DNA of 44,904 nucleotides from an uncultured Clostridia bacterium (GCA_944376265.1 CALWCD010000011.1:1-44904); one strand, 5' to 3'. Counted from the stretch's first letter, positions 24,465-32,398 are shown. Notes: generated from the sequence alone by a model not told the origin. Program-made: numbers and translations.

Positions 24465-24827
24465 ATGGCAGTGATCGAGCTTACCTGCATCAGCTGTCCC
24501 CTGGGCTGTCCCCTGAAGGTGGAGACCGACCAGGCGGGCCAGGTGGTCCGGGTGACGGGGAACACCTGCAAGCGGGGAGAACTGTACGGCAAGAAGGAAG
24601 TCACCGCCCCGGAGCGGATGGTGGCCTCCACGGTGAAAGTGGAAGGCGGCAGCGCGCCCCTGGTGAGCGTGCGCACCCAGGGACCCATCCCCAAGGGGAA
24701 GATCTGGGACTGCATGGCGGACATCCGCCGGGCAGTGGTGAAAGCCCCGGTGAAATTGGGGGACGTGGTGGTGGAGAACGCCGGGGGCACCGGCGTGGAT
24801 GTGATCGCCACGAAAACAGTGGACTAA
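24465..24827 (+). CDS. DUF1667 domain protein
   Basis: A 120-residue cytoplasmic protein. It begins MAVIELTCISCPLGCPLKVE, with three cysteines in a C-x2-C-x3-C pattern, and has a fourth in GNTCKRGELYGKKE. This is the DUF1667 signature and likely binds an iron-sulfur cluster. DUF1667 genes regularly follow the two flavoprotein genes found here, so a small electron-transfer subunit of the same dehydrogenase is inferred. The start is set by the family N-terminus; the ribosome site GAGGCG lies inside the preceding gene. Confidence 0.85.
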   Translation: MAVIELTCISCPLGCPLKVETDQAGQVVRVTGNTCKRGELYGKKEVTAPERMVASTVKVEGGSAPLVSVRTQGPIPKGKIWDCMADIRRAVVKAPVKLGDVVVENAGGTGVDVIATKTVD

Positions 24828-24837
24828 AAACGAACTG

Positions 24838-25163
24838 CGCCGAAGGCGGATGAAAGTTTCGCCAGCCTTTTCAAAGGCTGCGGGGTGTGGGGCAGCGCCC
24901 CACGACCTTACCCCGGCGCAGCCGAAAAGAGAAACCAGGGAAACAGCGAAGCGCCTTTCCCGGCCGCCCAGAAGAGGCCAAACCTAGAAGTGGAAGACCA
25001 GAAATCGCCGAAGGCGGATAAAAGTTTCGCCAGCCTTTTCAAAGGCTGCGGGGTGTGGGGCAGCGCCCCACGACCTTACCCCGGCGCAGCCGAAAGAAAA
25101 AAACCAGGGAAACAGCGAAGCGCCTTTCCCGGCCGCCCAGAAGGTGCCAAACCCAGAAGGGCA
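24838..25163 (+). repeat. 168-bp tandem duplication of a two-hairpin intergenic repeat
   Basis: Copy 1 is 24838-25005 and copy 2 is 25006 to about 25163, nearly identical. Each holds stem 1 AGCCTTTTCAAAGGCT (24864-24879) and stem 2 GTGGGGCAGCGCCCCAC (24887-24903), preceded by AAAGTTTCG. Related elements with different but still complementary stems occur at 25334-25392, 29592-29655 and, in part, at 29886-29925 and 32486-32510. There is no coding evidence. Confidence 0.9.
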
Positions 25164-25226
25164 AGATTCCCAGCTTATTGAAAACACGATGTTCCTTTAG
25201 GAAACAGCACAAAATGCCGGCACATA

Positions 25227-25282
25227 GGGGAAACCCCCGACGAGGGTTTCCCCTCAAAAACAGTCCACCGGACTGTTTTTTC
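25227..25282 (+). terminator. Two adjacent hairpins, the second a terminator
   Basis: The first is GGGGAAACCC (25227-25236) with GGGTTTCCCC (25244-25253). The second is AAAAACAGTCC (25256-25266) with GGACTGTTTTT (25270-25280), loop ACC, with T on both sides so it could work in either direction. Confidence 0.65.
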
Positions 25283-25333
25283 ACCCCTTCCTGCGTTCTC
25301 TGACGCAAAAAGATTCCGCTTTCTGCGGAAAGC

Positions 25334-25392
25334 GGCCAAAGGCTCTGCCTTTGGAAACCGCAAACCTTTGAAAAGGTTTGATCGAAACTTTT
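25334..25392 (-). repeat. Two-hairpin intergenic repeat, reverse orientation
   Basis: Same layout as 24838-25163 on the minus strand: AAAAGTTTCGAT, stem CAAACCTTTTCAAAGGTTTG, then stem CCAAAGGCAGAGCCTTTGG. Confidence 0.75.
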
Positions 25393-25481
25393 ATGTTTGT
25401 GCTTTTTACGCAGGAGAGATTTTACGACAGATCGAGCAGCCCGCCCCGGAAAGCCGGGCCGCCAAACCTAAGGAGGAACCT

Positions 25482-26204
25482 ATGCTGGACCCACAGATCA
25501 CCACGGTGCTGTTCGACCTGGACGGCACCCTGCTTCCCATGGATACCGACGTCTTTACCAAAACCTATTTCGGGCTGCTGTGCAAGAAGGCGGCCCCCTT
25601 CGGCTACCAGCCGGAGCCCCTGGTGGCGGCGGTGTGGAAGGGCACCAAGGCCATGGTGAAAAACGACGGCTCCCGACCCAATGACCAGGCCTTCTGGGAC
25701 GCCTTCGCTCAGGAGCTGGGAGAGGGCGTGAAAGCTCTCCGGCCGGAGTTCGACGACTTTTACGCCCGGGAATTCCACGGGGCCAGAGCCGCCTGCGGGG
25801 AGAATCCCCTGGCGAAACAGGCGGTTCAGGGGCTGAAGGCCAAGGGATATGACGTGATTCTGGCCACCAACCCCATCTTCCCCCTGGTGGCGGTGGAGAC
25901 CAGGCTCTCCTGGCTGGGACTGTCCCTGGAGGACTTCTCCCACGTCACTTCCTACGAGAATTGCACCACCTGCAAGCCCAATCCCGCCTACTATGGGGAG
26001 ATCCTCCAAAAGACCGGGAAAGGGCCCCAGGAGTGCCTGATGGTGGGCAACGACGCTTTGGAGGATACCGCCGCGATGGAACAGGGCGTTTCCGTGTACC
26101 TGATCACCGACTGCCTGTTAAACCCCGCCGGACGGGATCTGGGCGGCGTGCCCCAGGGCAGCTTCCGGGACTTCCTGGCGTTTGCTGGGCTTTCAGGCTC
26201 CTGA
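25482..26204 (+). CDS. HAD family hydrolase
   Basis: A 240-residue cytoplasmic phosphatase-type HAD protein. The nucleophile motif is FDLDGTLLPMD (Asp12 nucleophile, Asp14 acid/base). Motif II is LATNP, motif III the lysine in CTTCKPNPAYY, and motif IV MVGNDALEDTAAM. The helical cap between motifs I and II is of the phosphoglycolate-phosphatase kind. AAGGAGG (25470-25476) fixes the ATG at 25482 rather than the upstream in-frame ATG, which would start within the repeat. The substrate is unknown. An AT-rich hairpin lies at its stop, and the thioredoxin genes downstream are a separate unit. Confidence 0.88.
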   Translation: MLDPQITTVLFDLDGTLLPMDTDVFTKTYFGLLCKKAAPFGYQPEPLVAAVWKGTKAMVKNDGSRPNDQAFWDAFAQELGEGVKALRPEFDDFYAREFHGARAACGENPLAKQAVQGLKAKGYDVILATNPIFPLVAVETRLSWLGLSLEDFSHVTSYENCTTCKPNPAYYGEILQKTGKGPQECLMVGNDALEDTAAMEQGVSVYLITDCLLNPAGRDLGGVPQGSFRDFLAFAGLSGS

Positions 26205-26219
26205 AAAAAATTTTTTCAG
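26195..26219 (+). terminator. Short AT-rich hairpin at the stop of the HAD gene
   Basis: TTTCAG-GCTC-CTGAAA, or alternatively CTGAAAAAA/TTTTTTCAG (26201-26219), is followed by T. It is a weak terminator candidate. Confidence 0.4.
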
Positions 26220-26318
26220 ATTGTGGCATTTGCAACAGCGAAACGCCTTTCTTTGGGGTATCATAAAGCCACAGACCGAATATAACCCTACTAGTGAACC
26301 AGGAAAGGATGATTGAAT

Positions 26319-26630
26319 ATGGCAGTTCTCACCATTACCAAAAACAATTTTCAGCAGGAAGTATTGAATTCCAGCGTGCCCGTGCTGGTGGATTTCTGGG
26401 CCAGCTGGTGCGGCCCCTGCAAAATGTTCTCCCCCATTGTGGATGAGTTCGCGGAGGAGAATGTGGGCAAGGTGAAAGTGGGCAAGATCAACATCGACGA
26501 GGAGCCGGACCTGGCGGCCCAGTTCCGGGTGATGAGCATCCCCACCGCCATGCTGTTTGAAAACGGCCAGCCCAAGGAGGTCCTGGTGGGCGTGCAGCCC
26601 AAGGCCCGGCTGGAAGCCATGCTGAAGTAA
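26319..26630 (+). CDS. trxA: Thioredoxin
   Basis: A 103-residue cytoplasmic disulfide reductase. The active site is WCGPC (Trp30, Cys31, Cys34) within VDFWASWCGPCK, and the cis-proline lies in MSIPTAM. Length and fold are standard. ATG at 26319 is preferred to the TTG two codons earlier; AGGAAAGG lies about 10 nt upstream. It is followed 20 nt later by thioredoxin reductase, its electron donor, so the pair forms a complete thioredoxin system. Confidence 0.95.
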   Translation: MAVLTITKNNFQQEVLNSSVPVLVDFWASWCGPCKMFSPIVDEFAEENVGKVKVGKINIDEEPDLAAQFRVMSIPTAMLFENGQPKEVLVGVQPKARLEAMLK

Positions 26631-26650
26631 CAGAAAGTAGCTGATTGTTT

Positions 26651-27583
26651 ATGGCCGAAAAACTCTACGACGTAATCGTTATCGGCGGCGGGCCGGGAGG
26701 CTATACCGCGGCCCTGTACGCCGCCCGGGCCAACCTGTCGGTGCTGGTGCTGGAAAAGCTGACCCCCGGGGGCCAGATGGGCACCACCGACGTGATCGAC
26801 AACTACCCCGGGTTTCCCGAGGGCATTGGGGGCTTCGACCTGGCCATGCAGATGAAGCAGGGCGCCGAACGGTTCGGGGCCGAGACAAAGCTCAGCGAGG
26901 TGACCCAGGTGGAGCTGAAGGGCTCCCCCAAGCGGGTGGTCACCCCGGAGGGGACATACCAGGCCCACACCGTGGTGCTGGCAAGCGGCGCCCATCCCCG
27001 GGAGCTGGGGCTTCCCGGAGAGCGGGAGCTGCGGGGCCGGGGGGTGTCCTACTGCGCCACCTGCGACGGCATGTTCTACCGGAACAGGACCGTGGCCGTG
27101 GTGGGGGGAGGCAACACCGCCGTGGCCGATGTGCTGTACCTGTCCCGGATCTGCAAGAAGGTGTACCTGATCCACCGCCGGGAGGAGCTTCGGGCCTCCA
27201 AGGTGTACCTGGACCCCCTGCAGAAAGCGGAGAACGTGGAGTTCGTCTGGGACAGCGAGGTGAAGGAGATCCTCTACAGGGAGACGGTCACCGGGGTGAA
27301 GGTGAAGCACAAGCGCACCGGCGACATCCGGGAACTGGCTGTGGACGGGCTGTTCGTGGCCGTGGGGCACATCCCCAACACAGAGCTGGTAAAGGGCCAG
27401 GTGGACCTGGACGAGGCGGGCTACGTGCTGGCGGGAGAGACCACCCGCACCAATCTGCCCGGGGTGTTCGCCGTGGGAGACCTGCGGAAAAAGCCCCTGC
27501 GCCAGGTGGTCACCGCCGCCTCGGACGGAGCTGTGGCAGCCCACTTTATCGAGGAGTACTTCACCGCCAGCATCGGCGGATGA
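26651..27583 (+). CDS. trxB: Thioredoxin reductase
   Basis: A 310-residue low-molecular-weight thioredoxin reductase that moves electrons from NADPH through FAD to thioredoxin. FAD is bound by VIGGGPGGYTAALYAARA, the redox-active pair is CATC (Cys135, Cys138), NADPH is bound by VVGGGNTAVADVLYLSRI with the following HRREELRASK, and the C-terminal FAD block is GVFAVGDLRKKPLRQVVTA. The ATG at 26651 gives the normal N-terminus; a TTG two codons upstream is the alternative. The ribosome site is weak, so coupling to trxA is likely. A strong terminator follows. Confidence 0.95.
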   Translation: MAEKLYDVIVIGGGPGGYTAALYAARANLSVLVLEKLTPGGQMGTTDVIDNYPGFPEGIGGFDLAMQMKQGAERFGAETKLSEVTQVELKGSPKRVVTPEGTYQAHTVVLASGAHPRELGLPGERELRGRGVSYCATCDGMFYRNRTVAVVGGGNTAVADVLYLSRICKKVYLIHRREELRASKVYLDPLQKAENVEFVWDSEVKEILYRETVTGVKVKHKRTGDIRELAVDGLFVAVGHIPNTELVKGQVDLDEAGYVLAGETTRTNLPGVFAVGDLRKKPLRQVVTAASDGAVAAHFIEEYFTASIGG

Positions 27584-27603
27584 CCCCCTGAATATGGAAC
27601 AAG

Positions 27604-27636
27604 AAAACCGCCGGGAGCGCTCCCGGCGGTTTTTTC
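27604..27636. terminator. Bidirectional terminator after trxB
   Basis: A perfect stem AACCGCCGGGAGC/GCTCCCGGCGGTT has A before and six T after. It serves trxB and the convergent F420-ligase-like gene. Confidence 0.9.
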
Positions 27637-27648
27637 GTCTGTTCTGGT

Positions 27649-28374
27649 TCAGGCCTGGGCCTTCTTCTCCCGGAGAAGCACAAAAGGCGTCATCTCCTTG
27701 CCGTTGCCGGCGGGATTGTCCTTCAGCAGAGCCTGGAGCAGCTCCTTGGAGAAGGGCGCCTTGGGGGAAATGGCCAGCACGTCCCCGCCAAAGTCGTTGA
27801 TGTCCGCAATGCAGCAGTGGACCCCGGTGTCCTCCTCCACCTGGGCAGCAGCCTTGTCAGGCTCCTTGGGGGTCATAATGCCGAACTGCTTGTACTCCGG
27901 GAAATAGGTGCTGTAAAAGCCGTCCAGCCCCGCCACCTGGGGGCCGGTGATCTGGTAGAACACCCCCCGCTTGCCAAACACTCTGCCCACGCCCGCCGCC
28001 AAGGAGGCGAACACCACCTTGGGCTTGCCGCACAGCATAATGGCCACCTGCATCTTGTACACGTTGTGCACGCCAATGCCGGCGGAGTCGTTGGTGCTGG
28101 CGAAGCGGGACAAGAATTTGGCGGTGCGGGAGATCTTCAAGGTCTCCTTGGGAATAATGTCCTTCTGGCACAGAGAGACGATTTTCTCGCTGATGTACAC
28201 CACGTCGCCCTCCTGGAAATAGGGCTTCACGTACTGTCCCACCAGCTCCGAAAGGTTTTCCCCGGGCTTGATGAAGTGGGTGTGGATGGGGCAGCGGTAG
28301 TACTGCTTCCCCTCTACCTCCAGCACCAAGGGCTTTTCCGGGTTTGTTTTGGATATGTCCTGGATGGAGCGCAT
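27649..28374 (-). CDS. Coenzyme F420-0:L-glutamate ligase-fold protein
   Basis: A 241-residue cytoplasmic protein. The blocks GDVVYISEKIVSLCQ, STNDSAGIGVHNVYKMQVAI and DINDFGGDVLAISP resemble the F420_ligase (CofE/FbiB) fold. In F420 producers this enzyme adds glutamate to coenzyme F420-0. Clostridia of this type are not known to make F420, and no other F420 gene is present, so the true substrate is uncertain; amino-acid ligation to another cofactor or wall precursor is possible. It is monocistronic with an extended -10 promoter and shares the terminator at 27604-27636. Confidence 0.75.
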   Translation of the reverse strand: MRSIQDISKTNPEKPLVLEVEGKQYYRCPIHTHFIKPGENLSELVGQYVKPYFQEGDVVYISEKIVSLCQKDIIPKETLKISRTAKFLSRFASTNDSAGIGVHNVYKMQVAIMLCGKPKVVFASLAAGVGRVFGKRGVFYQITGPQVAGLDGFYSTYFPEYKQFGIMTPKEPDKAAAQVEEDTGVHCCIADINDFGGDVLAISPKAPFSKELLQALLKDNPAGNGKEMTPFVLLREKKAQA

Positions 28375-28421
28375 GAAATAATCACCTTTCCTTTTGGTCT
28401 CTCTCCCTATCCTCTTTCAGT

Positions 28422-28430
28422 ATTATAACA
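28422..28430 (-). promoter_or_regulatory. Extended -10 promoter of the F420-ligase-like gene
   Basis: On the minus strand TGTTATAAT (28430-28422) is a TG-N-TATAAT extended -10 about 50 nt upstream of the start. No clear -35 is present. Confidence 0.5.
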
Positions 28431-28659
28431 CAGTTCTCCCTCCTGGGACGAATTTTTTTCCCGGCATGTTTCTTCCCCTCAAGGACAAAATGAATACATA
28501 TCCTGGAAAATCCCGGGAAATGTGCATATATTCTCGAAAAAACAGGGGGTTTTGTGTGTTTTCAGAGCGGAATAATTCGGTAAATTTCCCAAAATCTCCC
28601 GGAGGGGAAGGACGGAATTTCTAACGCCGGGCAGGTCATTTCCCCCGGGAAAGAGGCAT

Positions 28660-29130
28660 ATGCATGAAGGAGACCAAGCGGAAGGGAGGGATCGGGTGGC
28701 CTATTCCGATCTGGAGCTTTTGGCGCGCATCATCGAGTGCGAGGCCGGGGGCGAGGGGGATACAGGCATGCGGGCGGTGGCCTGCGTGGTGATGAACCGG
28801 GTGCAGGTGGACTACGGGGAGTACGGCAGGCTTCACACCATCCGGGAGGTGGTGTACCAGAAGGGGCAGTTCACCTGCGCCATGGAGACGGTGGGGGGCC
28901 AGTACAACTACCAGAACATCTACAACATGCGTCCCACCCAGGTGCACTACGACATTGCCAACTGGGCCATTGCCGGGAACCGGCTGACCAACCTGGGGTT
29001 TGCCCTGTGGTTTTACAACCCCTTTTCGGTGACCTGCCGGGACAATTTCCCCTCGAAAGTGGGGGAGCTGGTGATCCGCCTGGGGGACCACTGTTTTTAC
29101 AACCCCACCGAAGCCTACGCCCTGACCTGA
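28660..29130 (+). CDS. cwlJ: Spore cortex-lytic cell wall hydrolase
   Basis: A 156-residue protein of the SleB/CwlJ hydrolase family, which cleaves spore cortex peptidoglycan during germination. The catalytic glutamate region is LARIIECEAGGEGDTGMRAV, and the C-terminal FALWFYNP...DHCFYNPTEAYA matches the end of Bacillus CwlJ. It has no signal peptide or peptidoglycan-binding domain, which fits CwlJ rather than SleB. The next gene is gerQ, the usual partner needed for CwlJ placement in the coat. AAAGAGG precedes the ATG. The upstream gap (28396-28659) is AT-rich; CATATATT near 28533 is a weak candidate for a sporulation sigma-E -10, with no convincing -35. Confidence 0.82.
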   Translation: MHEGDQAEGRDRVAYSDLELLARIIECEAGGEGDTGMRAVACVVMNRVQVDYGEYGRLHTIREVVYQKGQFTCAMETVGGQYNYQNIYNMRPTQVHYDIANWAIAGNRLTNLGFALWFYNPFSVTCRDNFPSKVGELVIRLGDHCFYNPTEAYALT

Positions 29131-29146
29131 ACGAAGGAGGGATCCT

Positions 29147-29584
29147 ATGGAAGAGCGAAGAAGATACCAGCCCGAAACCTGTCACAGCCAGATGGACCGG
29201 CTGCGCAGCCGCAGTGATTTTTCCGAGGATGCGGACGGCAGCCGCCGCATGGACAATTTCAACACCCCGCCCCAGCCTGTATTCGACTCGGAGGAGATGA
29301 AGGGGTCCATGCAGGCCATTTTGTCCCAGAACATCGGGGCGTATGTGGTCATTGAGTTTCTCATCGGCACGGAGCAGATGATCCGCAAGCAGGGGATGCT
29401 GTACTTTGTGGGCCGGAGCTTTGTGACGCTGTACGACGAGAACGTGAACAACTTTATCGTCTGCGACATATTCTCGGTGAAGTTTGTGTACTTCTACATG
29501 CCCGGGGACCGTCCCCGGTACAACTACAACGTGCTGTCGCCGGTAAGCGGAGAGCCGGGCATGGGCGCCGGCAGGATGCGGTAA
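29147..29584 (+). CDS. gerQ: Spore coat protein GerQ
   Basis: A 145-residue protein. The first 50 residues are polar and probably disordered. The rest (MQAILSQNIGAYVVIEFLIG, then FVGRSFVTLYDE and the FIVCDIFSVKFVYFY end) fits the GerQ/YwdL family. In Bacillus, GerQ is a cross-linked coat protein required for CwlJ localisation and calcium-dipicolinate-triggered germination. It lies 16 nt after cwlJ with a good ribosome site (GAAGGAGG), so the pair is an operon. The sequence is divergent, so the name rests partly on context. Confidence 0.75.
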   Translation: MEERRRYQPETCHSQMDRLRSRSDFSEDADGSRRMDNFNTPPQPVFDSEEMKGSMQAILSQNIGAYVVIEFLIGTEQMIRKQGMLYFVGRSFVTLYDENVNNFIVCDIFSVKFVYFYMPGDRPRYNYNVLSPVSGEPGMGAGRMR

Positions 29585-29591
29585 GCAAACG

Positions 29592-29655
29592 AAAAAGTTT
29601 TTGATCAAACTTTTTTCAAAAAGTTTGCGGGTTGCAGGGCAGAGCCCTGCGGTCC
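29592..29655 (+). repeat. Two-hairpin intergenic repeat
   Basis: AAAGTTTTTGAT, then stem CAAACTTTTTTC/AAAAAGTTTG, then stem GCAGGGCAGAGCCCTGC. Same family as 24838-25163, with compensating stem changes. A partial copy lies in reverse at 29886-29925. The rest of 29656-29934 shows only a hairpin (29753-29789) and no gene. Confidence 0.8.
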
Positions 29656-29752
29656 TAACCGGCGTTAGCCGGAAAAAGAAAAACCAGGCCCCCCAGCCGC
29701 ACGCTGCCCCAGGCAGATAGGCTGGGGAGCCGGCCGTCTCGCACCGTGCCAA

Positions 29753-29789
29753 AAAAGGACACCCGGGTTATATGCCTGGGTGTCCTTTT
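29753..29789. terminator. Long hairpin, probable bidirectional terminator
   Basis: AAAAGGACACCCGGG pairs with CCTGGGTGTCCTTTT around a short loop (one G-T pair), with A before and T after. It lies between gerQ and the convergent pgsA. Confidence 0.75.
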
Positions 29790-29934
29790 GTACGGCTTAC
29801 GCCGTTTAAGGCCGCGAGACGCTGTCTCGCGCTCTGCTTCTCGCCTACCGGCTCGGTCAGTCGTTGGGCAGCGTGCCACCGGCACGCAGCGACCCTTTGA
29901 AAAGGCGGGCGAAACTTTTACACGCCTTCGGCGT

Positions 29935-30492
29935 TCAGCCTTTCATCACGTCTTTGTTGTCCTTGATATAGATGGCCCCGGAAATCACCGTGAACACCGT
30001 GGCAATCACCACCAGCACGTGGCCGCTCACCGTGGCAGGGAACAGAAACGCCGGCAGGAAGGTGGCCAGATACTGGAAAAACAGAATGGCGATAATGGCC
30101 ACCATCTGGGAGATGGTCTTCAGCTTGCCCCAGTTGTTGGCGGCGATCACCCGCCCCTGCTCCACCGCCAGCAGACGGATGGAGGTGATGGCAAACTCCC
30201 GGATCATGATCAGCAGCACGCACACCGTGAAGGCCAGGTCCAGCTTCACCAGGCAGATCAGGGCGGAGATCACCAGGATCTTGTCCGCCAGAGGGTCCAT
30301 CAGCTTGCCGAAATTGGTGATGAGATGGTCCCGCCGGGCGATCTTCCCGTCCAGGTGGTCCGTGTAGGAGGCGGCGCAGAACAGGATCAGGGCAAAGAGG
30401 AACCGGTGGGGCACAAACTCCGCCAGCATGAAGAACACAAAGGGCGGCACCATGCACACCCGGAGAATGGTCAGTTTGTTGGGCAGATTCAT
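29935..30492 (-). CDS. pgsA: CDP-diacylglycerol--glycerol-3-phosphate 3-phosphatidyltransferase
   Basis: A 185-residue membrane enzyme making phosphatidylglycerol phosphate from CDP-diacylglycerol and glycerol-3-phosphate. The CDP-alcohol phosphotransferase motif D-x2-DG-x2-AR-x8-G-x3-D-x3-D is complete (Asp45, Asp48, Gly49, Ala52, Arg53, Gly62, Asp66, Asp70). About five membrane helices are visible. It lies 16 nt downstream of rimO, a conserved arrangement in Firmicutes. Confidence 0.92.
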   Translation of the reverse strand: MNLPNKLTILRVCMVPPFVFFMLAEFVPHRFLFALILFCAASYTDHLDGKIARRDHLITNFGKLMDPLADKILVISALICLVKLDLAFTVCVLLIMIREFAITSIRLLAVEQGRVIAANNWGKLKTISQMVAIIAILFFQYLATFLPAFLFPATVSGHVLVVIATVFTVISGAIYIKDNKDVMKG

Positions 30493-30508
30493 ACAGGCTC
30501 CCCCTTTC

Positions 30509-31843
30509 TCAGTCCAGCAGCTGTCCGGTCAGGTCGGCGTCCATGCAGTCGGTGATCTCCACCTGCACAAAGCTGCCCAGCCGGGGACGTTTGCCGCCGG
30601 TGGTGAAGAACACCTTGCCGTCAATGTCCGGGGCGTCCCGGTAGCTGCGGCCGAACCAGCACTCGGCGTACCGGTCGAAGCCCTCCACCAGCACTTCCAG
30701 GGTCTGGCCGATGAGCTCCTGGCCCTGGGCGTCCATCAGGTCCATCTGGTCCCCCAGAAGGATCTCCGCCCGGCGCTCCTTCACGTCCTCGTCGATCTGG
30801 TCGGGAAGCTCCGCGGCGGGGGTGTCCTCCTCCTGGGAGTAGGCAAAGCAGCCCATCCGCTCGAACTGCACATCTTTCAAAAACTCCGCCACCTGGGTGA
30901 AGTCCTCCTCCGTCTCCCCCGGGAACCCGGTGATGATGGTGATCCGCAGCACCACCCCGGGCACCTTCTCCCGGATCTTCTTCATCAGGGCGGTAAGGCT
31001 CTCCCGGTCCCCCCGGCGGTTCATGGCCTTGAGGATGGGCCCGGAGGCGTGCTGCAGGGGCAGGTCCATGTATTTCACAATCTTCTCCTCCCGGGCCATC
31101 ACCTCCAGCAGCTCGTCGGTGATGGAATCGGGATAGCAGTAGAGCACCCGCAGCCAGTGGAGCTTTTCGATCTTGCACAGCCGCTCCATCAGCTTTGCCA
31201 GGGAGTACTCCCCGTACAGGTCGATGCCGTAGCGGCTGGTGTCCTGAGCGATGAGCACCAGTTCCCGGGCGCCGTTCTCCACCAGGGCCTTACATTCCTC
31301 CTCAATGCTCTCCATGGTCCGGCTGCGGTAGCCGCCCCGGATGAGGGGGATGGCGCAGTAGGTGCACCGGTTGTCGCAGCCCTCGGCGATCTTCACGTAG
31401 GCGAAGTAGCTGGGGGTGGTCAGCTCCCGCTGGCCGCACAGGGGCATGCTGCTCTTTTCCGGGAAGGACTCCACAAAGCGGTTTTCCTCCATCATCTTGG
31501 TGAGAAGCTCTCCGATCTCCCCGTTGGCGCCAATGCCGATGACCGCGTCCAGCTCGGGGAGCTCCTTGTGGATCTCCTGCTGGTAGCGCTCTCCCAGGCA
31601 GCCGGTGACCACCAGCTTTTGGATCTTCCCCTCTTTTTTCAGCTGGGCCAGCTCCAGGATCTCCTCAATGGACTCCTTCTTGGCGCTCTCGATGAAGCCG
31701 CAGGTGTTTACAATGGCGATGTCCGCACGTGCGGCGTCGTCCACGGTTTCAAACCCGGCGCTTTTCAGGGAGGCCATCAGCACTTCCCCGTCCACTTGGT
31801 TTTTGGCGCAGCCCAGGCTGACCATTCCCACTTTGTATGCCAT
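30509..31843 (-). CDS. rimO: Ribosomal protein S12 methylthiotransferase
   Basis: A 444-residue radical-SAM enzyme that methylthiolates an aspartate of ribosomal protein S12. The N-terminal cluster cysteines are Cys12, Cys48 and Cys82. The radical-SAM CxxxCxxC is Cys156, Cys160 and Cys163 in EGCDNRCTYCAIP. A C-terminal TRAM domain follows. The start MAYKVGMVSLGCAKNQVD is the family standard. It lies between a NUDIX gene (15 nt upstream) and pgsA in one operon. Confidence 0.95.
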   Translation of the reverse strand: MAYKVGMVSLGCAKNQVDGEVLMASLKSAGFETVDDAARADIAIVNTCGFIESAKKESIEEILELAQLKKEGKIQKLVVTGCLGERYQQEIHKELPELDAVIGIGANGEIGELLTKMMEENRFVESFPEKSSMPLCGQRELTTPSYFAYVKIAEGCDNRCTYCAIPLIRGGYRSRTMESIEEECKALVENGARELVLIAQDTSRYGIDLYGEYSLAKLMERLCKIEKLHWLRVLYCYPDSITDELLEVMAREEKIVKYMDLPLQHASGPILKAMNRRGDRESLTALMKKIREKVPGVVLRITIITGFPGETEEDFTQVAEFLKDVQFERMGCFAYSQEEDTPAAELPDQIDEDVKERRAEILLGDQMDLMDAQGQELIGQTLEVLVEGFDRYAECWFGRSYRDAPDIDGKVFFTTGGKRPRLGSFVQVEITDCMDADLTGQLLD

Positions 31844-31858
31844 GTGTCTCTTCCTTCC

Positions 31859-32398
31859 TTATTTTTCAGAAAACTCCCGCCTGCCCTGGAGGTATTCCTC
31901 CAGCCGGCGGTACAGTTCTTGTTTGTATTCCTCCCGCCAGGCGGGGCACAGGGTGGTGCCGGTGCCGGCAATGGCTTCCCAGACCCGGCGGTCCTCCCAC
32001 CGGGCGGCGTCGGTCTCCTCCGGCTGGAAGCGGATGTCCTCCACGGCCGCGTCCCGGGTGAGGGCGAAAATGTCGAAGTGGCAGTCCATGCGGCAGTCCT
32101 CCCGCAGAAGCAGGGTGAACTCCTCCGGGGCCGCAGTCAGGCCGGTTTCCTCCCGCAGCTCCCGGCAGACGGCCTGTAAGGGCGTTTCCCCTGCCTGCAC
32201 CGCGCCGCCGGTGTTCTCCCACCAGCCGGGGCAGGCGGCTTTCGCCGGGGCCCGCCGGGTGAGGAGCACCTCTCCCCTGCTGTTCACAATGACCACCACC
32301 ACCGCCAGATGGTAAGTCCCCTCCGGCACTGGTACGCCCCGTGGATGGGTGCGGCCCAGCGGGCGGCGGTGTTCGTCGTATAGATCCCAAAGTTCCAT
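31859..32398 (-). CDS. NUDIX hydrolase
   Basis: A 179-residue cytoplasmic hydrolase. The NUDIX box G-x5-E-x7-REUxEE-x-GU is complete: GAVQAGETPLQAVCRELREE followed by TGL. The N-terminal MELWDLYDEHRRPLGR resembles isopentenyl-diphosphate isomerase-like NUDIX proteins (YfcD-type), but isomerase active-site residues cannot be confirmed. The start at 32398 has AAGGACGG upstream; longer in-frame starts would read through repeat DNA. It is probably the first gene of the NUDIX-rimO-pgsA operon. The substrate is unknown. Confidence 0.88.
   Translation of the reverse strand: MELWDLYDEHRRPLGRTHPRGVPVPEGTYHLAVVVVIVNSRGEVLLTRRAPAKAACPGWWENTGGAVQAGETPLQAVCRELREETGLTAAPEEFTLLLREDCRMDCHFDIFALTRDAAVEDIRFQPEETDAARWEDRRVWEAIAGTGTTLCPAWREEYKQELYRRLEEYLQGRREFSEK

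Noticed and set aside
24838-25163. CRISPR array
   Set aside because: There are only two units of 168 bp, with no short repeat-spacer structure and no cas genes.
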